This document shows positions 11,336-22,712 of a DNA stretch of 64,000 nucleotides, in pieces. Every line of letters starts with the position of its first letter. Position 1 is the stretch's first letter. This DNA is from Polytrichum commune. Its lineage: Eukaryota > Streptophyta > Polytrichopsida > Polytrichales > Polytrichaceae. Position numbers and translations under genes: made by a program. The notes under the pieces are model-generated. The model was not told where the DNA came from, searched no databases, and was given only the letters and a program-made list of their open reading frames with translations. The stretch lies in the NCBI GenBank assembly GCA_950295325.1, contig OX485805.1:51114758-51178757 (forward strand), given 5' to 3'.

Positions 11336-11572
11336 CTTGTCCTTAATAATTCATACGCTACCGAATTCACAAAGCTATGCAACAATGCCAACGAAGGCTT
11401 ACAAGAGCAAAAAACCAGCCAATCACTAGCTTCCAATGTAGCAACAACAACAAAAACAACAACACAACGAAGAACACCTGCACTGCATGAAGAAACACAA
11501 GCCTATGATAGAAAGTGTGCATTTAAATTCCAAATGAACAATGGTTCATTATATACAAGTGAGCTCGACCAT

Positions 11573-11725
11573 GAGCTTGACTAACCTACCTAGGAGACTG
11601 TTTCTACTTATGAGCTTGACTAACCTACCTAGAAGACTGTTTCTACTTATGAGCTTGACTAACCTACCTAGAAGATTGTTTCTACTTATGAGCTTGACTA
11701 ACTAATCTAGAAGATTGTTCCTAAT
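11573..11725. repeat. 39-bp tandem repeat, about 4 copies
   Basis: The unit begins GAGCTTGACTAACCTACCTA and ends GTTTCTACTTAT. Copies start near 11573, 11612, 11651 and 11690, the last diverging. It lies inside the pogo element. Confidence 0.9.
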
Positions 11726-13336
11726 TGAATGCCCACTTAGGATGAGCGGCTAACACTTATGATCTTACTAGATTCTCCTATGCGATTATTGACTATAGAA
11801 ACAGTGAAGACCGTGCCACATATCTTGAGATTTCTACATTGCAAACCAATTGAACTAATTTAGCTTAAGTCGACACTACTCTGTACCAACTCAGCTAAAC
11901 CGTAGAACTTAACATCCTAAATTACTTCACACAAGCTGAAACCCTCAAAGACACATAGGTGAACACATGTGACGGAAGGTGGGGTGCATAGAGGCCAAGA
12001 AGTCTTGGCAGCGCTGTCAAAGACAACACCTTTGAGTGTCGTGTATAGACAACACCGTTCAGGGTTGGTGCACAGAGGCGGCTCATGACCCTTTGAATAA
12101 CATTGCATTTATCACAGGGGTGGCTCATGACCCTTTTGGCTACTACAATATGTCCATCCAACCATCACATACAATCCATCCATATTTGATATTATCACAT
12201 TTACACTACGGATTTTGGAAAAAAATAGTGACATTAACAAGGGTGATAGGGATAATAACGAGGGAGTTTTACACTAAGAAAATCGGTTTCAAACTTTTAG
12301 GTGACAGTATCAAGGTGTCCCATTAACAAGGGTGACATTATCAAGGTTAGACTGTACTACTTGCAGTGGAGCAAACTAATACACTCACTATAGACACATA
12401 CATCTTCACAAACACTCTAAACAACACATATCTACTCCTCAACCACATCAAAAACCCATCATCATAATACAACCACTCCGACAAACTCCTTATAGCTCGC
12501 ATAGTGAATATAATGAAAACTCTCAACACAACATCATCATATGCAAAGTTAGAGCCCACACAAACATCTCCGGAAATGACAAAGCAAACACATTAGCCAA
12601 ACAAGGTGTAGCAAAATTGCACATCATGGAAACACCCTTCCACTTAATAGGACACCAAACCCCATATTGGCCATCAATCCCCCCAACTTCCACACAACAT
12701 GATGGTTCTATCTGAAACCTAAAAAGATACATAGAAAGGAACATGAAAGTGCACTCATCTCCCAAGCAAAAAATACATTACCCTACATAAGCAAATGGTC
12801 CCCAACTCCGATATCCACCTAAAATGGTCCAACCTAATTTGAGGCGCCCCTTGGATCACTAACATATAACTTACGCAAACCCTAAAATTCCAATATGGGA
12901 GATACCATGGTACGTACTGAAGAAAATATATCCTCCACCAAAATATATCTCCAACATGCAACCTATGTACATCTCAAAACAACAACACATGTCTACATCT
13001 ATTGCCATGCTATAAAATAAACACATAAACTGACACAACAAACCAATACACACACTCCCAACACATTGCTAGTCCATCCCAAAACATGTTGTTATACTTT
13101 AACAAATCCCAAAAAACCGTTTCCTCATGGCTACTCCCATGCAAATGCAAATGCAAATGCCCAACTTGAGTTAGACCAAATACAATATGCATCCTTGGAG
13201 CTCCACTTACTGTTAATCCTAACCCCCTCCCCCCCAATCTAGTCCATATCTCAAAAATACAAATAAACGAATTCACTTATTGCAACAACATATTCCCGAC
13301 AACAACTACAACCTGGAAATTGGAGAAATATGCCAT

Positions 13337-13352
13337 CCCCCCCCCCCCCCCC
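13337..13352. repeat. poly-C tract (16 C)
   Basis: A cytosine homopolymer within the LINE remnant. Confidence 0.95.
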
Positions 13353-13620
13353 TTCCCCAACTAGGACCGCAGGGATAAGTAGAACCATATACACCACAAT
13401 CACAAAGATCCTCCAATACTGCCAAATCCCTATTGCCAAAATACACAAACTAATGGAAACCTTCTCACAAACTTGCTCTTAGATATTCAACACATATAAT
13501 CCTCAACAAAAGAAAACTAGAAAAAGAAACAATCCCTAGTGCAACTCAACTAGAACTACTAAACAAACACTTGTACTACAAAATATCATTAACCTACAAT
13601 CCATCTATGAAAATAGGCAT

Positions 13621-14522
13621 TAAGCGAACCTCGTCCCCCACATCCACGTGGATGAGGGCATATGGTGGTGAATAGACATTGCAAGTCAATGTCGTAACAT
13701 TGATGTTCCTTTTTCTTTTCTTCTTTCTTTCCCACCTACAAGAATATATGTATTCAAGAATGCCAATGTCCACCAATTATATTGTAGGGGCCCTCTCTTG
13801 GCTCACCAAGTATGGCGCGTCGAAGGTCTTTTGAGAGAGGGGTCTCTATGACATCAACGGTGGGTAATGAGAATTTTTGATACACCTATATGGAGTTTGG
13901 AAGTGGGATGTAGCTTGTGGTCTTGCTATAAGAGAGCAAAAAAACTCACATGTATGAATATAGTATGGATAATATAATTGATGTTTGTAGACAATTTTGA
14001 GGACATATTTGAAGGCTTAGGACGTTTCAAACGCCCACTAACAACGATGAAGTCCTAAATAACTTCATAACTATGTTTGTGCATATGTTATTTTCATTAA
14101 AGTTATATTATATGATGCAAAGCATGGTTCCAAGTACTCACCTTTAAAAAAAAAATCACATTTATTTTATTCAATGATGATGTCAACATTATGGCGTATG
14201 TGGTGCATAGGTCGTGTGGTTTGTGTATATATGTAACGGATAGGGTTTTAGTCTTGAATATGTGGTGGGTAGGCTGATGAGCATGCATAGGGTTCATCCA
14301 CCTACAACATGCTTGAACTATGGAAATACTTAAAGGGACTCCAAAATTCCCCAAAAATGGACACTCTAGCTTGCTTTCACTTATGTGTCCAGTTCTCCAT
14401 TCAAAGGTCTAGTTTGACTACATATGTAAACTTTGTAACATTCATGCATATTTTTAAAAACTTTTAAAAAACACTATCAAAAGATATCATACCACAAATA
14501 ATGGTTGTGAGTGGCATACAAT
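13621..14522. other. No gene seen
   Basis: AT-rich DNA without coding similarity or recognisable terminal repeats. Confidence 0.45.
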
Positions 14523-14655
14523 CACTACTAGAAAATGTGTCTCAATACGACTACAAAACAACTACGTTATGACTAAGTATGGGTCAGTTTGACCCAAGTC
14601 GAATGAGGTTCAAGTTTTCAAGTTTAGCACCGGATGTGCAGTCATCCTAGTCACT
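14523..14655 (+). mobile_element. CACTA-like 5' terminus fragment
   Basis: Starts CACTACTAGAAAATGTG, the style of plant CACTA (En/Spm) ends. The following 110 bases (TTATGACTAAG, GACCCAAGTCGAA, CAGTCATC, GGTCACTTG-like words) match 33068-33195, where the same family's terminus is found. No matching right end was located. Confidence 0.6.
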
Positions 14656-15243
14656 TGTATGCATTGTGCGAAATCCATGACTCATGTCATGTCCATCTCC
14701 TGAACCTATTCCAAGCCCTACCGACAGATCATTAATTAAGAATGAATCTCATCATAAATCATTGTAACTATCAAATCATGTCATGGCTATAAGTGCAAGG
14801 TATTTTAATTGGCAATTATACCTTGTTGGATAGCACCCACACTCAAGCTTTGTTGTATTAAAGAATCAAACCCTCCACCACTTTGTTAGAGTTAAGTACC
14901 CTAGCCAATTTAACATCCAAGCTTACTTACTATATATAGAGAAAAGTGTTTATAATTCTTAGATACCATTGTCTTAAACAACTAATCTACCTTGGCCACA
15001 TTATTCATTATCATCCACATTATTAGTGTTGCAATAACTTGGTGGAACCTAGAGAGGATGTGATGTGACATTTAGTATTTGTAACATTTGGTGTTTCCAC
15101 AATGATTCATGAAAATCAATCTCATGAACAAGACACATCAACCTTACTCTCATTCCAAATCAAGGGTTGTGAGATTTTTGAAGTGTCATGGCCTTTCGAT
15201 TCTGTGTCAGAGCCATCTTTGTTAGATGAGTTTATCACAAAAT

Positions 15244-15618
15244 CTACACTAAATGTTGTATTTAGTGTCACCAATTTTATTTTGTCAAGCTCAGTATTAA
15301 TTGTGAATGGTGCGTGTAGTGTCACCAACACTAAACGCAAACCTAACATCATATGTCATTCCTTGTCAAAAAAATGGACAATATAGATTCATAACCTTGC
15401 AATTATTGTCACTTACTAAGTGGTTTTTCATAGGGATTTCAATCATCCATGAGAGAAATTCACTATAAAAATGTTATGATGCAAAATATACCAAAGTGGA
15501 TAGACTAAAAGTAAATTGGGATGACAACATTTATAAACTTATTCATAAGAAGCGTCTTAGAAAACTAACCATGTTGACATAAAATACCATGTGACACTAA
15601 ATAAAATATTTGGTGTAG
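15244..15618. mobile_element. Inverted-repeat MITE, CTACACTAAAT ends (copy 1)
   Basis: The left end CTACACTAAATGTTGTATTT and the reverse complement of the right end (CTACACCAAATATTTTATTT) are alike for roughly 30-40 bases. The internal sequence is alignable with 26397-26749. I could not find a convincing target duplication, so the superfamily is open. No coding. Confidence 0.65.
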
Positions 15619-15824
15619 TAATCCTTGACACATTATCCACTTTATGTAATGTCGAGCCCATGTAGTTTTCCATTCATTCAAACTTCCTTGAGTCCCAATG
15701 CTTGAATGTAATGTGGAGTGGAATGGTTGACATCAAATCAATGAGAATGGAGTAAGTGCTCAAAATATAGAGATCATTCTAGAATTAATAATGAAATAGT
15801 TGAGAAGACCCACATCATCACGCT

Positions 15825-15868
15825 TATCTATCTATCCGTCTGTCTATCTATCTATCTATCTATCTATG
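15825..15868. repeat. (TCTA)n microsatellite
   Basis: About 11 TCTA units with two TCCG/TCTG interruptions. Confidence 0.9.
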
Positions 15869-16320
15869 CTTACTACCACATTTTGTGAATTTTTGCATCT
15901 CAACTCCTATCGTGAACTTGATATGACAATTTTTGTGACATGCAATTGCTTGCTCAATGAAACATTTCACCCATTGAAATTTTATGGATGTTAAATACGT
16001 GATGCTACACTAATTATCTCAATTAATGTGTCCGAGTAACACAGTGCAATAACGTCTTGCTCAAGCGTTCAATTTTTACTAAAAAAAGTTCAATATGTTG
16101 TTTGAATGTTATAGAACAAAAATGACTTTGCTTGGTAAAATATCACATTCACATCAAATAGATACAACACTGCGTAACTCTGAATAATAACATAGTTAGT
16201 TCGTGCACCTCAAAATGAATATATTTTTTTTGGAAAAATAAGGTTCGTTAGCCAACAATATAAATTTTGAAATCTTGTCTACCCTATGATTTGAAAAAAT
16301 AAATTAAAAATTAAAAAAAA

Positions 16321-16338
16321 ATATATATATATATATAT
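16321..16338. repeat. (AT)n microsatellite
   Basis: Nine AT units after an A-rich run. Confidence 0.9.
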
Positions 16339-16659
16339 TCCGGTAAGGTCCAACAATACATTTTTCTGGTAAGGTCCAATACTACCTTTTCCTTGTAAGA
16401 TCCAACAATATTCATTTTTTTTTCTAATATATTTTTTCACTTGTTCGTTTGACTGGGCTCATAAATTTCCAGATTTTTCTATATATATATTTTTGTTGCA
16501 CAAACCAACTATGGTGCTACGATATAATTCAATTGTAGCTACCAAACTTATGAAATAGGTCAGCAAACCTCTTGTGACAATCCAAACCTATTTCAACCAA
16601 TGCGAACCTACCCCAATTGACCTACTGAAATGTTGTCGAAATGTTTCGACTAGTGTCTG

Positions 16660-16862
16660 GGAAGATTTTTGGCATTATCGGTCAAGATCCTAGTGTTTCC
16701 AAGTCCAACCGGTCTTTCGGTTCCTCTTTACTAATTTGAGATATATTCCATAGTTTCCTCTAGAAAGACAGGTAGCTTTCTTGAAGTCTTGAGCCTCCAC
16801 CGCTTATTTCTCAAACTCAACCAGTTCATTTGTAACTAACCGCTGGTTCTCCCCACACATAG
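16660..16862 (+). repeat. Dispersed repeat with ACCGGTT-like boxes (copy 1)
   Basis: Shares ordered phrases with 52028-52203, 52768-52980 and 58240-58445: CCTAGTGTTTCCAAGTCCAA, a CGGT-rich phrase, TTCCTCTA, TTGA-cTTCaACCGGTT-like, TTTCTCAAACTCAACC and GGTTCTC. The ACCGGTT boxes are degenerate here. Class unknown. Confidence 0.7.
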
Positions 16863-17058
16863 GTTTCGACTCCAAATGATAGCTGTTGCAATATTTCGAC
16901 TGGAAAAAGGAAGCTGTCAGATGATGCTGTCATGAAAGCACCGTATCTTGTTTCTAGTAACGCGTGCAGGCTTTAAGACAACTTAATTGACTATTAGACC
17001 AAACATAATAAGCATGATGGGATGATGGGATGATAAAGGTGCGTGGCTAACTAAACCC

Positions 17059-17474
17059 TGGCCACACCGGGGTGGCCAGGCCCAACCAGCCGGTGGCTAG
17101 GGCTTTAGGAGCGGTTGGTCCACTTGTCCTGGTGTGGCACCCAACCAATTTTGGAAACTTGGAGAGTTGTTGGCAAGGTTTGATGCACCTGCCCGGCACG
17201 AAAATAAAGCTACAAAAATTGTGAAAATAGTAATTAAAAAAAACCATGCCCGGCCAATGTTAAAGCTAGTTATCGGGGCGGCCTTATCCCTGCTTGGATG
17301 GCAAGGGTGGGCAACTTCCCCTGTTGATGACTGCAGGGAAGGGGGCCTGCAGCCAAGCAACTGAGGCTCAAGCCCATCCTAGCACTTAGTGGCCTAGTTG
17401 GTCGCCGAACTTTCGGGGGCCCACCAGACGGGGCGGGCTAGCTAGCTGGGCCAAGCACCGTCGCGGTGTGGCCA
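17059..17474. mobile_element. Possible GC-rich MITE with TGGCCACACCG ends
   Basis: TGGCCACACCG at 17059 recurs as reverse complement at 17464-17474. The ends are GC-rich, and the left one folds on itself (CTGGCCACACC..GGTGGCCAG). The segment is markedly GC-richer than its surroundings. No target duplication is visible, so this is tentative. Confidence 0.45.
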
Positions 17475-17565
17475 TTGTATAGAAGCAAAACTTCTAAAAA
17501 AAAAAGCGAAGAAAAAGTAACAATGTACATCCAACGCAATTTCATGCTTGTCTGCCCATTGCAGT

Positions 17566-17910
17566 CAATGTTCAAGATTGAAGTCTTCAATGCTCTTCAA
17601 AATATGCCTCTCAAAACAACCCTTTAAAACGCAACCCCAAATTGAAAATGAAGACGTCACTTGAAGTCTTCAATATAATCTACCCATCACAAGAATCAAC
17701 AAGTGTAGGGCATTGTCACTACAAGAAGTGGAGTTAGATGGTTGGTTTTTAGTTCTTCACATTGTACTAGAAACATGTACCACATAATTCATGCACAAAT
17801 TTAATATGAGTTTTGTATTTCATTTCTATATTCTTAGATTGACGTCTTGGCTTTGAACGAGCCCTTCAAAATGAAACTCATATGAGGGCTAGCTTCAATC
17901 TTGAATACTG
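17566..17910. mobile_element. hAT-type MITE, TTCAAGATTGAAG ends (copy 1)
   Basis: Left end CAATGTTCAAGATTGAAG; right end reverse-complemented reads CAGTATTCAAGATTGAAG. An 8-bp duplication ATTGCAGT flanks it at 17558-17565 and 17911-17918. Its 345 bases align with 29306-29684. The 8-bp duplication points to hAT; no coding. Confidence 0.88.
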
Positions 17911-17918
17911 ATTGCAGT

Positions 17919-20220
17919 TAGTTAAAAAGCACTAATAAGTCTATACTTTAATGCACAGAACTTGTAATTATAGCTGCTGCAGTACTGTAGGGACCATCCA
18001 TGAATTGCTTTGTCCAATGCCTATCGTGATGATTGATATAATCGATTGACGGTTGGTCACTTACTTGTAAACATGAGTGGTATTAATTCCCAATGATTTT
18101 TACTTGGTATATTGTTGGATTTTCTCTTTCAATCATAAGTTATTAAGACACCCTCAAGTGCGGGCCATGTGTGAAGCATGCCCAAAGTCTTAACGAGGCC
18201 AAAAGGAGCTTAGAGTAGCTAGGCTCCTCCTTTTTGTGATCTTCACATATATATGATCTTCACATGTGTTTCTAAAAGTTAATTTCAAAGTGCATTTGAA
18301 TGTATATTTTTAATACTGAATCATTGGCGGTTTTGCACAAATCAACTTCTTCAGCACGGATCGGTAGCATTAATAATCTGTAGCAAGTTCAAAATGAAGC
18401 ACCAAGGACATTTTATATGTGGAACAAATCGTGCCCACATCATGCTCATTCAACGAAATAAGAAATCTCTAAATATTCATCATTTTTCACATGGTAAATG
18501 TATATGGGTATTATTAGAAATGAAAAGAGATTGATTTTCAAGTCCATGCAGTCAAAAGTTCTTATGAGACTAGAAGTACATGAAGGTGGGGTTCAAAAGC
18601 CAAAAATTTATAGTAATGAAGTGCAATGGCTTCTATGAGATAACAGTTCATATCAACCTCATGATCCAATTGGTAATGGGATTAGAGCTTTAAAATAAGC
18701 ATGGAAACTTATCTTTGATGGAGTTGTCACATGAGTATTCAACACAAAGTGTGCCTCTTTTTAATCATATTATAAGAGCAAAAGTTGATAAAAACAATCT
18801 TTATCTCTAGGAATTGGATTATGGATAGTTGACCACGAGCCACACTGTGTGACATAAAAGTTAAACACTCTAGATGTTGCAAAAATCAACTCAATAACAC
18901 TACGGCAACACAAAAAACTTGAATTCAACAAGTCATGTAGAAAATCCTCAAATTTGTACACAAAAAGTTGTGTCAAAAATATAAGTTTTCATGTGCCTTT
19001 TGGATGCATATCTTATTTTTATCGAAATAAAGAAGATGCATGCGTGTTGTGTGTGGAGACACTCATGTTACTTGCTTGCTTTCACAGCAAACAATGTGTG
19101 AATCCGTGCCATCAAACCAATATCCCACCCATGTCTGTGTTCATTGAACCTTTCTAGTTTCACGAGGTGTCAAAGATTCTCAACCTACAACTTGGTAATA
19201 ACACTCTAATTACACAAAAAACTTTGCTTTCAGTTTTGCATTTAAGAAACACCTAGATTTCATTGAAGCCAAATGTAATAAAGGTTTAGTTTATTGTATA
19301 CCTTGGACCCGTTGCACATGTCGGTGATCATTTTAATGTGGTCCCTGGTTGTCCAAGCTTCTCACTTGTTGTTTTCATCCATTGCTCTTGGAGTAGTTTG
19401 GAAGGGTGAGACGACGGTCTCACCACCATCATGTTGTTTGTTGTATAATTTAATATATTGTATCATGTTCATTGTGTATGATTAATTTTAGTTGTGCCAT
19501 CGATTCATGTCATAATGAAGGAGGCTCTTATTAGTACATCATTGCACCCTCTGAAATTTACCGCCAAAATTTACCCATAATCAGAAATTACTTTCATGGT
19601 AAAAATGTGCACCTACTAAAACCACGACATGATTCTGACATCCCGTTTGCTAAAAAATAAGATTGGTCCAAGATGACACCATCTCCATAGTGGCTGCAAC
19701 CTTCACGACATATGTGTTGGTCGTAAAGAAGTGTCGGTTTACCGTCCTTTTGGTGGGGGAAAGGACCATGCTTCCTACTAGTGTTGGACTCTTTTTTGAA
19801 AGAAAAAAAGCTTGAATCATGAGCCTCTTCATATGTTCTCTAGGATCTATAAGTACATTTTGCCCATGTGAGACAAGGATGCCTCGCCTTCTAGGTTACA
19901 AATGAGCATGAGTGGAATAAATTCAGATGATTGATCAATGGACTTGAAAAGGAATATAATTCTTACCATATCCATGTTGATTGGTGGCTTATGTGTGTCA
20001 ACCCATTGTCAATAGAGGGAGAATTTTTTGACCACCAATGGATGAAATGGAAACTAGGTAAATGTTGTGAAACTTCTATAGCATGGGTTCCTCGGTAAAT
20101 TGTTAAGTCAACATGCCACTAATCAATCAAACTCAAAACTCACTGAGGATTTGTTCTATTCCCGGAGAATATTCTAGCTAAAATACCCCCAAGCCAATGA
20201 ATTTCACTAAACCAATTTAA
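17919..20220. other. No gene or defined element seen
   Basis: About 2.3 kb of AT-rich DNA. Only short open stretches occur, and none shows a recognisable motif. Confidence 0.45.
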
Positions 20221-20354
20221 GATATTGTGAGGCCAAACCCACCACCCTTAAGCGTCCTAGTCCGGGTGATGGTTTGGAGACTCGCATGTGTCACACCAAA
20301 AGTAGCAACATAAGATATAAGTCCCATCTCAATGAACCCCCAACTTCTCTTAAA

Positions 20355-20534
20355 TCATGATATTTTATTAATGCAATTTTCTTGAGTGGGTATAGCATTG
20401 GCCGCCTCAAGGGTCCATCCCACGGCCTTAGCTACACATGCTCTTAAGGACTTCCCTCTCGAAACCTTAGTTCTTACCGTTGATTCTTCACTAGTGCTCG
20501 TCACCTCGCTGAAGTTGTGACTTGTTGACTCCAT
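20355..20534 (-). CDS. Small conserved ORF in LTR A (59 codons)
   Basis: Function unknown. The ATG at 20534 begins MESTSHNFSEVTSTSEEST, then the core RGKSLRACVAKAVGWTLEAA, then NAIPTQENCINKIS and stop. The same position in element B and in the copy at 46933 encodes related peptides with core RGxSLxACVAxxxGWTLExA. Within the core, most differences fall at third codon positions (for example A: GCA/GCG, G: GGA/GGG/GGT, T: ACC/ACG/ACT), while the Trp and Cys codons are fixed. It is soluble-looking, with no signal peptide or membrane segment. Upstream on the same strand, an open stretch (ELESEWRKIAEEDV) is followed by GTAAGT, so it may be one exon of a longer product. Confidence 0.6.
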   Translation of the reverse strand: MESTSHNFSEVTSTSEESTVRTKVSRGKSLRACVAKAVGWTLEAANAIPTQENCINKIS

Positions 20535-20830
20535 GTGATGAGTACACAAGTGTTAAAAAACACTCATCACTCTCATCACTTACCGTTACATCCTCTTCCG
20601 CAATTTTTCGCCATTCACTCTCAAGTTCGTTCATTCTTCGCCATGGCACCCTTAAGTGCTTGATTACAATCCCAACAACTTAACTACAAGTTCCCCCCCT
20701 TGATATCACCTTATGATGCCTTGTAGTCAACTCCCTAGCTAAATGTTCATTACCTAATTAGCATTAGGTAATGTTCTTATTAACTAACTATGACCCAATC
20801 TAATGTCCCAGCTGTCTAACTTCTGAACCC

Positions 20831-21025
20831 AATATTGTATTTCCAGCAACTAAATACTGTAGTTCCAGCAACTAAATACTGTATTTCCAGCAACTAAATA
20901 TTGTAGTTCCAGCAACTAAATACTGTAGTTCTAGCAACTAAATACCGTATTTCCAGCAACTAAATACTGTAGTTCCAGCAACTAAATACTGTAGTTCCAG
21001 CAACTAAATACTGTATTTCCAGCAA
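20831..21025. repeat. 22-bp minisatellite in LTR A (9 copies)
   Basis: The unit reads AGCAACTAAATACTGTAGTTCC with a T/G variant (ATTTCC/AGTTCC). Copies run from 20831 to the junction with element B. A remnant (CTAAATACTGTATTTCC) reappears at 22855 on the other side of element B, showing that B landed inside the array. Confidence 0.92.
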
Positions 21026-21795
21026 CTAACTGTGAGCCCAAAATGGTGCCCACATGTGGTGATTAACTCTTCGAAACCAATTTTAGTTTGACTTTGATGT
21101 GTTATGATTATTCACAAAACATAAAAAGAGTGAAGTGTGGTTTGGATTTAAGTTTAGGCTTTAGAATGTGTTGTGTGATTATTTCAAGGTTGAATTCAAT
21201 AAGAGGATGCCTTGATTATGTGAGTAAAGGGTAAGGTGAGGCAAGGTGAGCTCCGCGGGTTAAATGCCCACTTTTGGATCCACCTTGGTAGTTTAGGAAG
21301 AAGGAAGCTTGGTGGATGGGGATTAGTCCCTACTTTGAAGGAGAGGGTTAAAGGATTGTGATTGGAGGTGCTAATCATCTCACCCTATCCTCACCTCTCT
21401 CTCCCTCTCTCCCTCTTTGCTACTTAAGGTGTTTTTTTCTCTCATTTGCCTCTCTCTCCATCAAGCGCTCTCAAGGGAGCAAGCTCTTAAGAGCTTGAGC
21501 CACGTGTGTGGGTCATTAGTTTTAGTGAAGTTAAGTATTTAAGCTCTCCCTCTCAAATCCTCTCAAGGGGAGCGAGCTCTTAGAGTTTGAGGCTTATGTG
21601 TGGATTAGTTAGTTATAGTGAAGTTAGGAAGTTAATCCCTCTTATGAGTAGGGGAAGCTTAGAGTCATTGGACTAAGCTCATGAGTAGTGGTTAGATTGG
21701 ATTAATTTAGTGGGAGGTGTGCATTCATTAGTTAAGAGGCTTAGATGAGCAATTGATTAAGCACTAGAATTGAAATTAATTTGGTGTTGATTTCA

Positions 21796-22213
21796 TCAAC
21801 TGCTGCCGGGACTGCTGGTCCAGGGGCCTCCCAAGGCTCAACTGCTGCCGGGACTGCTGGTCCAGGGGCCTCCCAAGGCTCAACTGCTGCCGGGACTGCT
21901 TAGTCCAGGGCCTCCCAGGCTCAACTGCTGCCGGGACTGCTAGTCCAGGGGCCTCCCAAGGCTCAACTGCTGTCGGGACTGCTAGTCCAGGGGCCTCCCA
22001 AGGCTCAACTGCTGTCGGGACTGCTTAGTCCAGGGCCTCCCAGGCTCAACTGCTGTCGGGACTGCTAGTCCAGGGGCCTCCCAAGGCTCAACTGCTGCCG
22101 GGACTGCCTAGTCCAGGGCCTCCCAGGCTCAACTGCTGCCGGGACTGCTTAGTCCAGGGCCTCCCAGGCTCAACTGCTGCCGGGACTGCTAGTCCAGGGG
22201 CCTCCCAAGGCTC
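21796..22213. repeat. GC-rich 41/42-bp minisatellite in LTR B (10 copies)
   Basis: The unit begins TCAACTGCTGCCGGGACTGC and ends GGCCTCCCAAGGC. The 42-bp form has GGTCCAGGGGCC and the 41-bp form TTAGTCCAGGGCC. Copies with TGCCGG and TGTCGG differ by a CpG-type change. The 42-bp copies would encode the 14-mer STAAGTAGPGASQG, but the 41-bp form puts in a stop and shifts the frame. It stands out as GC-rich in AT-rich surroundings. Confidence 0.93.
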
Positions 22214-22547
22214 GTTATCTCAGTAGCCGAAAGGGCCGAGACCAGCTCATTGAAGTGGTGAAAGCGAAGGTCAACTTTAAGGGAACCTGGATGGTTGGTT
22301 TAAGCTGGGTTACCGAGGAATGGGTTTAGGGGCCTAAAGCTTAGCCCAAATCGAACATTATCACTAAAACTAAGCATAGGGCAAGTTATGCATTTTAGAT
22401 TATTCTAGTGCATATGTAAGTTTTAGACTTATTAGGCTAGGTAGTGTGAGGTGTGGCTTGCTAGTAAATGTAATTGGGGTGGACTAGTAAGAACAATGTT
22501 TTTGAACACTCGCATCTTATTGGGCAAATAAATCACTTGCATTATTA

Positions 22548-22712
22548 ATGGAGAAGGTGGATGACCCCCGCGATGACGATACAAAGGAGGTTAGGCCAAA
22601 TGTTGCGAGGGGGATGTCTTTAAAGGCATGTGTGGCCACGGCCGCGGGTTGGACTCTTGAGAAAGCCAACTCTAGCACAAGCCAAGAGGCCAACATTAAT
22701 AAAGTACAATGA
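22548..22712 (+). CDS. Small conserved ORF in LTR B (54 codons)
   Basis: The ATG at 22548 gives MEKVDDPRDDDTKEVRPNVA, then the core RGMSLKACVATAAGWTLEKA, then NSSTSQEANINKVQ and TGA at 22710-22712. It is homologous to the ORF in LTR A and to 46933-47100. The N-terminal third is acidic and poorly conserved; the core and the INK(I/V) tail are shared with A. Function unknown. It lies about 1.1 kb downstream of the CT-rich promoter-like stretch of the LTR and 130 bases before the LTR end. Confidence 0.6.
   Translation: MEKVDDPRDDDTKEVRPNVARGMSLKACVATAAGWTLEKANSSTSQEANINKVQ

Larger units (their letters stand above)
10722..12354 (-). mobile_element. pogo/Tigger-type (Tc1-mariner) element inserted in the LINE
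   Basis: The left end starts CAGTCTAACCTTGATAAT at 10722, and the reverse complement of the right end at 12354 starts with the same 18 bases. TA duplications are at 10720-10721 and 12355-12356. CAGT termini with TA are typical of pogo/Lemi elements. The subterminal regions hold further TGATAATRTCAC words. Inside are the 3' part of a transposase gene on the minus strand (10961-11335) and a 39-bp minisatellite. The catalytic domain is gone, so this is an internally deleted copy of 1633 bases. Confidence 0.9.
10330..13620 (+). pseudogene. LINE remnant with RNase H domain, split by a pogo element
   Basis: The 3' half of a non-LTR retrotransposon polyprotein, strongly A/C-rich, at 10330-10721 and 12355-13620. 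Recognisable parts are an RNase H start (INIDACLLGYPNILRVDLYA), then IFTNTLNNTYLLLNHIKNPS, KVRAHTNISGNDKANTLAKQ, and near the end INEFTYCNNIFP and LNKRKLEK. Reading across the pogo insertion after removing it and one TA keeps the frame (DLYAI into LLAVE), as in the RNase H motif AELxAxxxA. Catalytic positions look eroded: D for the helix glutamate, and N in IFTNT where D is expected. Many stops and frameshifts make it a dead copy. The RNase H assignment is from motif memory; the clade is not determined. Confidence 0.8.
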
